DNA of 10,741 bases from JAOTVV01 sp041602035 (GTDB lineage Bacteria; Gemmatimonadota; Gemmatimonadetes; Gemmatimonadales; GWC2-71-9), in the NCBI GenBank assembly GCA_041602035.1, contig JBFIHA010000061.1, forward strand, positions 1 through 10,741, written 5' to 3'. The position numbers were made by a program, and so were the translations under genes. Of the stretch, positions 5,867-10,741 are shown piece by piece. The notes under the pieces are model-generated. The model did no database searches and was not told where the DNA came from. It saw only the letters and a program-made list of their open reading frames with translations. Each line of letters starts with the position of its first letter. The first letter of the stretch is position 1.

Positions 5867-6838
5867 TCACTCATCCCTGGCGCCATTCTCGCGAAGGTAG
5901 GCGGCGATCCTGGCGTATTGACTGCCCCGCTCATCCCGCGCGTGTTCACGCTGGTGGTACTCTGCCCATCCGAGTGGCGTTCCGTTCCAGGCCGTGTCTC
6001 TCGTGTCCAGGTTGGCCCCGGCGTCCACGAGCACCCTGACCGCCTCCAAGGATCCCGAGGACACCGCGTGATGAAGGGCAGTGGCGTGCGAATACAGGTC
6101 GGGGCAAGAGCCATTCAGGTCGACGCCAAGGTCGATCACCCGTCCGAGCGCGTCGGCCTTGCCGTTGACAGCGGCGAGGATAAGGCCGAATTGCTTGTGC
6201 CCAGCGCTCGCCGCCTGCGCGAGACGAGGAACGTCGTCCCAACGTCCCAGGCATAGTGCGGTCGCCAAGGTGAGCGTTGCCCCGCGCTCGAGGAGGTACC
6301 CGGCGGCGGAGAAGTTGCCATTGACAAGGGCATTGTCCGGGTTGCCGTCGGGAGAAGCGCCGGCGTTCACCAGCGCATCGATGAGATCGATCTGGACACC
6401 GCACTCCCGCGCAATCCATGACCAGGACACCAGCCGAAGCGCGCAATCAAGCTGTTCTCGCAGACTCTCTACACCCTCACCCTGCGCAGCCTGTATGATC
6501 GCGCGGGTGACGTGGGCGATGTTGCCGGGCAACGTGCCATTGCGGACTGGATCCTCCGCCACGAACCAGAGCAGGTATGGTCTCTGGAAGAACCCGTCCA
6601 GGGAATTCCCCACCTTATCGCGTAACCATGCGCCGGGAGCCTCGAGCCGATCGCGCACGAGCCTCGGGTGCTCGGCCATGAGGCGCTCCAGCGTGGGCAC
6701 GTCGCCCGTGTCGATCGCGGTCACCGCTTCGCGAAAGAGCGCGTCAAGGAGGTCGGGAGTGTCCACGGCGATTAGCCCTTCATCGAACGAGACCAAGCGC
6801 GCCGCTTCACGCGCGTGTAAGGCCGCGTACCAGATCAC
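5867..6838 (-). CDS. Ankyrin-repeat protein
   Basis: Up to 323 residues from GTG 6838. The C-terminal half has ankyrin-like helix pairs: IDLIDALVNAGASPDG (~150-165), a degenerate unit at ~216-250, the clear TALHHAVSSGSLEAVRVLVD and AGANLDTRD unit (~253-281), then GTPLGWAEYH at ~287-296. The N-terminal half (FREAVTAIDTGDVPTLERLM, AWLRDKVGNSL, RPYLLWFVAEDPVRN) is not ankyrin but looks like a conserved domain shared by this family of soil-bacterial ankyrin proteins. Role: protein binding; partner unknown; cytoplasmic. A shorter start at GTG 6766 (299 residues) is quite possible: GAAGGG precedes it and the extra 24 residues overlap a sequence that itself resembles an attC left end (6804-6823). 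Confidence 0.85.
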   Translation of the reverse strand: MIWYAALHAREAARLVSFDEGLIAVDTPDLLDALFREAVTAIDTGDVPTLERLMAEHPRLVRDRLEAPGAWLRDKVGNSLDGFFQRPYLLWFVAEDPVRNGTLPGNIAHVTRAIIQAAQGEGVESLREQLDCALRLVSWSWIARECGVQIDLIDALVNAGASPDGNPDNALVNGNFSAAGYLLERGATLTLATALCLGRWDDVPRLAQAASAGHKQFGLILAAVNGKADALGRVIDLGVDLNGSCPDLYSHATALHHAVSSGSLEAVRVLVDAGANLDTRDTAWNGTPLGWAEYHQREHARDERGSQYARIAAYLRENGARDE

Positions 6839-6954
6839 GGCAAGACGATAGCGCGTAGTACCCGGTAACCTGCGGCCGCCCTCCTGGGGGGCGCAAGGGA
6901 GGCGCCGTGCCGCAGCGCTTCGCCCGGCGGGTGCATGGCCATTCTTCGTCGTTC

Positions 6955-6988
6955 GAGTGCGCCGATCAGCTTCGAGCGCGTGTTGGGC
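6955..6988 (-). repeat. Left half of an attC-like site after the second acetyltransferase
   Basis: The minus strand reads GCCCAACACGCGCTCGAAGC from 6988, with a perfect RYYYAAC core and only three differences from the window's consensus left end. It begins 37 bases beyond the acetyltransferase stop. The right half is not clear: GTTACCG at 6869-6863 is a possible core (126 bp site), but the arms next to it do not pair. Confidence 0.5.
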
Positions 6989-7024
6989 CGCGGCCCGTGA
7001 GGAGTGGCGGCGGTGTTCGGTGGG

Positions 7025-7558
7025 CTAGGGGCTCCGTTCCCAGCGCCACACCGGCCCATCGTCGGGGTCAACGACGGTGCCGGTGCAGCGGAACCCACAC
7101 TTCACCAGGACGCGCGTGGAGGCGTTTGACGCTGGCAACGTGTGCGCTCGAACCAGCCGAACCTGCCGACTCGCGGAGGCAAAGCCGACGAGTGCGGCTG
7201 CAGCCTCGGTGGCATAGCCCTGGCCCTCACAGCTCGGCACGATGCCGTAGGCAATCTCGACCATGCCCGTCGAGTCCGGCGGACCCTTGAATCCCACAGT
7301 GCCGATCACCGAACGGCTCTCGCGATCGACCACGAAGAACCCGTGGCGCCACGGATCTGGCCCCGAGGCATCGCGGAGCGCAGCGAGCCAATCGGGCGAC
7401 ACCTCATCCGAAACGAGAAACGCTCGGAGCCCCTCGGCCGCGCGCAGGTCTGTTAACTGCTCAAAACGCTCGTCAAAGCGCTCTGGTTGGTCGATCATCG
7501 CGAGAAGGTGCTCAGGGGAGCACGGCAACAGAATGAGGCGGAGGGTCTCGAGTGACAT
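7025..7558 (-). CDS. GNAT acetyltransferase, RimJ/RimL-like
   Basis: From ATG 7558 this gives 177 residues; an upstream in-frame ATG (7609) would overlap the preceding gene by 49 bases and adds a Pro/Gly-rich stretch with no homologous look. It should acetylate an amine using acetyl-CoA. Family signs: TLRLILLP N-terminus typical of RimJ/RimL types, VEIAYGIVP strand 4, EGQGYATEA (residues 111-119) as the pyrophosphate-binding Q/RxxGxG/A loop, and ASNASTRVLVKCGF (143-156), where the Asn and helix 4 contact CoA. Substrate unknown. It starts two bases after the stop of the other GNAT gene, so the two are probably co-transcribed and translationally coupled; no separate ribosome binding site is seen. 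Confidence 0.9.
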   Translation of the reverse strand: MSLETLRLILLPCSPEHLLAMIDQPERFDERFEQLTDLRAAEGLRAFLVSDEVSPDWLAALRDASGPDPWRHGFFVVDRESRSVIGTVGFKGPPDSTGMVEIAYGIVPSCEGQGYATEAAAALVGFASASRQVRLVRAHTLPASNASTRVLVKCGFRCTGTVVDPDDGPVWRWERSP

Positions 7559-7560
7559 GC

Positions 7561-8088
7561 CTAGCGGGGAGACCGCAGTTCCTCGGCTGCCCGGTGGCGC
7601 TTGAGCCATCGGGCATCGGCCAGGACGACGGATTCGTCAATCTGCCGCTCGGGCACCGCCCAGTAGCGCTGCAGCAGCCGGCGCGTCTGCACGTCCGGCA
7701 GCAGACGGAACCCGTGCTGCTCGTAGAACCCGACGGCCCATGTGGCCGCCTTCCACGTGCCCACGAGCAGCGGACGGTCGGTCTGGCGGCGCAGGTGTTC
7801 CAACAGCATCGATCCGATGCCCTGGCGCTGATGGCTCGGGTGGGTGTACGCATGGCGGATGAGAGCCACGTCCTGCACCGATTGCAGCCCCATGACCGCA
7901 ACGAGGCCGGTGTCCTCATAGGCGCTCCAGAAGACGACACCCTGCGCGAGGTCGCGGCGCAACTCCTCGCGAGGCATGTAGGGTTCGTGCCAGCAGTCTG
8001 GTGGGATCACGGCCCGGTACACGCGTGCCGCCTCATTGATGACGTGGTGGATCGCCTCGAAGTCGTCGACCGCACATTGCCGAATCAT
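7561..8088 (-). CDS. GNAT acetyltransferase
   Basis: A 175-residue acetyl-CoA-dependent N-acetyltransferase. The diagnostic segment is IRHAYTHPSHQRQGIGSMLL: strand 4 followed by the QRQGIG (87-92) acetyl-CoA loop and helix 3. VGTWKAATWAVGFYEQHGF gives strand 5 and the Tyr (FYEQHGF) commonly used as general acid. A C-terminal extension (RYWAVPERQIDESVVLADARW) is shared by a subgroup of uncharacterised GNATs. It differs clearly in sequence from the downstream GNAT, so this is not a recent duplication. The start at 8088 lacks a clear Shine-Dalgarno sequence and lies 32 bases from the attC-like core at 8120-8127, so translation may be leaderless or coupled to an upstream promoter within the site. 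Confidence 0.92.
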   Translation of the reverse strand: MIRQCAVDDFEAIHHVINEAARVYRAVIPPDCWHEPYMPREELRRDLAQGVVFWSAYEDTGLVAVMGLQSVQDVALIRHAYTHPSHQRQGIGSMLLEHLRRQTDRPLLVGTWKAATWAVGFYEQHGFRLLPDVQTRRLLQRYWAVPERQIDESVVLADARWLKRHRAAEELRSPR

Positions 8089-8119
8089 GGGTAGTTGCAG
8101 CGTCGCCGAGATGAACGAT

Positions 8120-8278
8120 GCCCTAACGGTTCTGCGCTTCAGCTGTGCGCGACGTGTCGGCGGTCACGCCGCCGCAGGTGACATCGATAACCGAACGTGC
8201 ACAATCCTCCCCTGGCGCACAACCCGACGACTTCCCTATTACATGAAGGCGCCCGTCAGCCGCAAGCGCGTGTTAGGC
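8120..8278 (-). repeat. attC-like site, 159 bp, best preserved
   Basis: The left core GCCTAAC (8278-8272) contains the TAA stop of the membrane protein; the right core GTTAGGG is at 8127-8121. Adjoining arms GCGCTTGCGGCTG (8257-8269) and CAGCTGAAGCGC (8134-8145) pair as 6 bp and 4 bp around a 3/2 internal loop, so one arm has an extra unpaired base as attC sites do. The sequence is homologous along its whole length to the site at 10246-10406, including a central GATTGTGCACGTTCGG. At about 160 bp it is at the long end for attC sites. Confidence 0.8.
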
Positions 8279-8698
8279 AGGCCCGGTAGACTGGGGCACC
8301 AACTTCATCGTCCACGACCGCCATGCAAAGAACCCGAAGTAGACCGCCGCGAAATAACTGTATTCGAATGGGAACGCGGTGAAGAACTCATGATTCCCCA
8401 CGAGCAAGGCTCTCGCATGCACCAGTATCGACATGAAGAGATGCGCCACTATCAGTCCGTGAACTACCTTCTCCCAGACGCCTCGCCACGCCACCCTTCG
8501 CGCGAAGATCAGTAGGCCCAGCCCGCCGTAGGTTCCCACCACGATCAACGCCCAGTCTACCCAAAACGGCATGTACTCCCAGCCGAACCTCAGCAGAAGG
8601 TGAAGTATCTGCGCCACCGTCCCGCCCGTGTAGACGATCGCGACAGCGCGCCCGAAGGTGCGTCGGTAATGTCGGAGTACGAATGTTGCTGCATGCAT
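8273..8698 (-). CDS. Four-helix membrane protein of unknown function
   Basis: From ATG 8698 this is 141 residues with four probable membrane helices at ~17-37 (RAVAIVYTGGTVAQILHLLL), ~45-66 (FWVDWALIVVGTYGGLGLLI), ~78-98 and ~108-126 (AFPFEYSYFAAVYFGFFAW). Short basic loops and the RHYRRTFGR N-terminus suggest both ends face the cytoplasm. No catalytic or transport motif is seen and I do not recognise the family. The start is uncertain: there is no good ribosome binding site, and an in-frame TTG overlaps the stop of the upstream CoA-binding gene, 29 bases away, so coupling to that gene is possible. The TAA stop is inside the attC-like core. Confidence 0.75.
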   Translation of the reverse strand: MHAATFVLRHYRRTFGRAVAIVYTGGTVAQILHLLLRFGWEYMPFWVDWALIVVGTYGGLGLLIFARRVAWRGVWEKVVHGLIVAHLFMSILVHARALLVGNHEFFTAFPFEYSYFAAVYFGFFAWRSWTMKLVPQSTGPA

Positions 8699-8727
8699 TG
8701 GGCCTGCAGCGGCCTGTTCGGCGGCTC

Positions 8728-9135
8728 TCAACGAGGAACACGTCCCTGTCGCCGAAGCCACCACCTCATGCACCGATGACCAAGGTCGACTGGCTCGCAG
8801 TACATGAGTGGGCAACCTCCGACAATGCACTGAATGACTCGAGCCTCGCACTCCCGGATGGCCGCGTCGGAGACACTCCCTTGGCCAAAGGAGCGGTGGA
8901 ACCAGACACGGCCGACTCCGTGCTCACCGCATTGACGAACCAGCTCGGCCAAGACGTCCGGGTGCGTGGCGACCACGACGCCATCGATAGGTCCCGGAAT
9001 GGAGGCCAGGTCCGGGTAGCACCGCACGTCTTCGACTTCCGAGCCAGATCTGCTGCGTACCGCGGAGCTCGCCAAGCGACCAACTGAGTGACTTCCTATC
9101 GAACGTCCGCGCCGGACCGCCGACCCCCGGCCCAA
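8728..9135 (-). pseudogene. CoA-binding-domain protein, N-terminus missing or frameshifted
   Basis: The readable part, residues ~34-135 of this frame (EVEDVRCYPDLASIPGPID, then VRQCGEHGVGRVWFHRSFGQ, then GGCPLMYCEPVDLGHRCMRW and RRQGRVPR), fits the last two thirds of small single-domain CoA-binding (succinyl-CoA-ligase-like Rossmann) proteins. What should precede it, the first strand, glycine-containing loop and helix, is absent: the 34 residues from TTG 9135 are Arg/Ser-rich and unlike the family. Another frame just upstream (codons from about 9172 to 9055) reads AWAFVGPGVGG and RTFDRKSLSWSLGELRG, which could be the displaced N-terminus. Either a frameshift near 9030-9060 or truncation at the cassette border at 9136 explains this. 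Probably inactive. Confidence 0.6.
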
Positions 9136-9218
9136 CGAACGCCCAGGCTACCGCACCCCGGAGGATTGCCATGTCCGCTGGAGGCCCGCTCGGGGGCACG
9201 TGCGCAGCAACGTTAATG
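9130..9218 (-). repeat. attC-like site after the glycine-zipper protein
   Basis: The left core CATTAAC (9218-9212) contains the TAA stop of the upstream gene; the right core is a perfect GTTGGGC at 9136-9130, giving 89 bp. Arms GCTGCGCAC (9200-9208) and GTGCGGTAGC (9147-9156) pair over nine positions, one a G-T wobble, with one extra base bulged from the right arm. A CCCC/GGGG pairing continues inward. Confidence 0.6.
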
Positions 9219-9743
9219 GGTCCCGGAGTGGAACTGGAGCGAGATGCCGGCGGCGAGCCGGTCGGGGGCCGCCGGAGCCAGGCGCAAGCCGACCGACGCC
9301 CGGGCATACCGAAGGCGCCAGCGCGGGATCGCAAGGCCGATGACCGCTCCGAGGATGGCTCCGCCGCCGACGCCGGCGGCCGTGAGCGCCGGGACGATTC
9401 CGAGCTCGTCGCAACCGTCGCACACGACTCCCCAGACGAAGGCCGACACCGCCCCGCCCGCCAGCGCTCCGACGATCGCCATGCGTTTAGCCGCGTTGCC
9501 GCGCGTCCAGAGCGAATCGATGGACCCGAGCGGGACCGGTCGATTCGCCGCGCCGAGCTGCAGCGTCAGATGGGTCGGAGTGGAGGCGATGACGCGGCCC
9601 TGGAGTCGTGCGCCATCGATGCCACGGATCCGAAGCACCCGCCCGGGCTCGACGTGTCGACCGATGCTGTCCGCGGCCTGCGCCGGAAGCGCGCCCGGCA
9701 CCAGAAGGAGGAACACGATGAGTCGGCAGGCGTCAGGAAGCAT
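9213..9743 (-). CDS. Exported protein with glycine-zipper membrane segments
   Basis: From ATG 9743 this is 176 residues. Residues 1-24 are a signal peptide (LIVFLLLVPGALPAQA, cleavage after AQA or nearby). Residues ~34-80 look like a small beta domain (RVLRIRGIDGARLQGRVIAST, then HLTLQLG and VPLGSIDSLWTRG). Two Gly/Ala-rich hydrophobic segments follow (~87-107 and ~115-139, with GVGGGAILGAVIG), typical of glycine-zipper membrane proteins, and the C-terminus ends in alternating strands (ASVGLRLAP, AGISLQF). Cys108 and Cys111 in VCDGCDE could form a disulfide outside the cytoplasm. Location is probably periplasmic or outer membrane; function is unknown. A longer in-frame start (9848) would precede the signal peptide and is rejected. 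Confidence 0.75.
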   Translation of the reverse strand: MLPDACRLIVFLLLVPGALPAQAADSIGRHVEPGRVLRIRGIDGARLQGRVIASTPTHLTLQLGAANRPVPLGSIDSLWTRGNAAKRMAIVGALAGGAVSAFVWGVVCDGCDELGIVPALTAAGVGGGAILGAVIGLAIPRWRLRYARASVGLRLAPAAPDRLAAGISLQFHSGTH

Positions 9744-9785
9744 CGGAGCGCTCTCGGTGCGGCGGGAGTCGGTTCGACCGGCGCT

Positions 9786-9893
9786 GCCCAACGTCCCTGC
9801 GCTGGAGATTGTCCAAAGGCGGCCTTGCCCCAATGAGGATGATCGCATTCCCGAGGTCTGAAATCATCGACCTCACTCACCCGCGTCTCAAGT
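9786..9893 (-). repeat. attC-like site after the lower-GC membrane protein (weaker)
   Basis: The right core GTTGGGC at 9792-9786 is perfect. The left end, ACTTGAGACGCGGGTGAG from 9893, is a degraded version of the consensus (TGAGACGCG in place of TAACACGCG) and carries the TGA stop of the membrane protein. About 108 bp; no good arm pairing was found. Confidence 0.4.
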
Positions 9894-10214
9894 GAAGAGC
9901 ATCACGAGAGAAAGGAGCGCTAACGGAATAGCCCAATACTCCATGTTGACAAAGAACAGAGAGTGGTTTGCCCTGAGGAGCACCTTCTCTCCGGTCTGTT
10001 CGTCTACCAGAGTACGACCCTCCGTACCATTCAGTTTCTTACCAAGAAACCACAGCGCGAGCGCACCCAGCAGTATGCTAAAGGCACTGATGAACTCGAA
10101 GTAATCAGAATATGCCGTCTGTGACATGGCAAACTTGAATAACTCCGGAACCAGAAACCATATAGCTACGGGGATAATTGGCACGAGTATTCCCCAGCCA
10201 CGCCAAATGATCAT
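9888..10214 (-). CDS. Three-helix membrane protein, lower GC than neighbours
   Basis: A 108-residue protein; GGGAG seven bases before ATG 10214 gives a confident start. Membrane helices are expected at ~6-28 (GWGILVPIIPVAIWFLVPEL), ~39-58 (FEFISAFSILLGALALWFLG) and ~90-107 (YWAIPLALLSLVMLF). Between the second and third is a hydrophilic loop (KKLNGTEGRTLVDEQTGE, then VLLRANHSLFFVNMEYW) that appears as a conserved feature in small unknown membrane proteins. No enzyme motif is seen. By hand count 9901-10200 has 148 G+C in 300 bases (about 49%), far below the rest of the window, which points to a recently acquired cassette from a different genome. Confidence 0.8.
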   Translation of the reverse strand: MIIWRGWGILVPIIPVAIWFLVPELFKFAMSQTAYSDYFEFISAFSILLGALALWFLGKKLNGTEGRTLVDEQTGEKVLLRANHSLFFVNMEYWAIPLALLSLVMLFT

Positions 10215-10245
10215 CGATGTTCTCCCATGCAGGTGAGCATAGTCA

Positions 10246-10406
10246 CCCTAACGAGTCTTGCGCTTCAGTTGCGGGCGACTCGCCGGCTGGCGCGCCGGCG
10301 CAGGCGGACGGCAGTTGCTGAACATGTGCAATCCCCGCTAGACGCACAAATCGAGCGGCTTCCTTGCCAAACGATAGCGCCCGCCAACGGCAAACGCGTG
10401 TGAGGC
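10246..10406 (-). repeat. attC-like site, 161 bp, after the cupin gene
   Basis: The left end GCCTCACACGCG starts at 10406 and differs from the site at 8278 at one of 12 bases; the right core GTTAGGG is at 10252-10246. Arms at 10378-10397 and 10260-10277 pair as GCG-TT-GTTG-CGGGCG with two extra unpaired bases on the left-end side. The central GATTGCACATGTTCAG matches the same place in the 8120-8278 site. The left core carries CAC in place of AAC, and the cupin stop lies 32 bases before it. Confidence 0.8.
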
Positions 10407-10437
10407 CGCGGGTCCGATCACGTCACCACCGAAGATT

Positions 10438-10741
10438 CTATTGCGAAAAAGCTTCGCGGCCCTTCAACTCGACGACGATGACCTCGAACGACGCCTCACC
10501 GGTATTCGTGGGCAGGTGCACCTCTGCGTCCCCGCATTGTACTTGGCCCGGCGTCCCGGAGGCGTTCACCGTCTCGCCGTTCGGCAGCGTGAACGTGCCC
10601 GTCGTGGCGGTGATGAAGATGGCACAGTTGGCCGGATGTCGATGCATCACGGATCCTTCTCCGGGTCCGTATTGGATTCTGAGGACCCGAAGAACATCGT
10701 TTTCGAATTCCACGGAGTAGTGCTGCGGATCGGCGGATACC
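10438..10741 (-). CDS. Cupin-domain protein, C-terminal part (runs off the window)
   Basis: The frame is open to the window edge; 100 residues are visible from codon 10740. It is a single-domain cupin, a small beta-barrel. The first cupin motif is GPGEGSVMHRHP, with His33 and His35 (window numbering) as metal ligands, followed by IFITATTGTFTLPNGE; the second motif region is GQVQCGDAEVHLPTNTG with a His that could be the fourth ligand. It ends in FEVIVVELKG, a standard terminal strand. Cupins of this size can be dioxygenases, isomerases or binding proteins, so no activity is assigned. Any start codon inside the visible part (GTG 10713) would cut the first strand, so the true start is outside. 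Confidence 0.88.
   Translation of the reverse strand, partial: VSADPQHYSVEFENDVLRVLRIQYGPGEGSVMHRHPANCAIFITATTGTFTLPNGETVNASGTPGQVQCGDAEVHLPTNTGEASFEVIVVELKGREAFSQ

Noticed and set aside
220..10720. Many long open frames on the plus strand, up to 256 codons (for example 6081-6851, 5359-6039, 1529-2113, 9171-9836)
   Set aside because: Each lies opposite a minus-strand gene with family motifs; their products are Arg/Ser/Pro-rich with no domain signs, as expected in GC-rich DNA.
1..10741. CRISPR array, tRNA, rRNA, insertion sequence, toxin-antitoxin pair
   Set aside because: No regularly spaced short direct repeats, RNA-gene signatures, transposase motifs or recognisable toxin-antitoxin pair were found.

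Overview
The window is GC-rich (roughly two thirds G+C outside one lower-GC gene) and looks like soil or sediment bacterial chromosome. The secretory signals (gene at 1061-1843 ending in LAAQ; gene at 9213-9743 ending in PAQA) and several Arg-rich hypothetical proteins would suit Gemmatimonadota, but that is a guess from style; no marker gene is present.

Every convincing gene, 16 in all with two cut by the window edges, lies on the minus strand. Reading in their direction (right to left): a cupin fragment, a lower-GC three-helix membrane protein, a secreted glycine-zipper protein, a damaged CoA-binding-domain protein, a four-helix membrane protein, two adjacent GNAT acetyltransferases, an ankyrin-repeat protein, an NTF2/SnoaL-like protein, a small unknown with a PH-like look, a 55-residue histone-like Arg/Ala-rich protein, a DUF1569/DinB-like protein, a 95-residue helical unknown, a two-helix membrane protein, a secreted serine esterase, a class I methyltransferase and the start of a TPR protein.

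What ties these unrelated genes together is the DNA between them. Most gaps hold an imperfect inverted repeat of about 80-160 bp, bounded by RYYYAAC-like and GTTRRRY-like core sites, with inner arms that pair and leave unpaired extra bases on one side. The left ends share a consensus near GCCTAACACGCGCTTGAAGC, and in several genes the TAA stop codon sits inside the first core site. These are the hallmarks of integron attC sites. I therefore read the window as part of a chromosomal integron cassette array, or a cluster of attC sites without an integrase (CALIN). No integrase is visible here, so the two cannot be told apart.

The genes do not form a pathway. They look like independently captured cassettes, mostly one gene each, with two-gene units at 7025-8088 and 8273-9135. 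No promoter could be identified with confidence. No tRNA, rRNA, CRISPR array or insertion sequence was seen.
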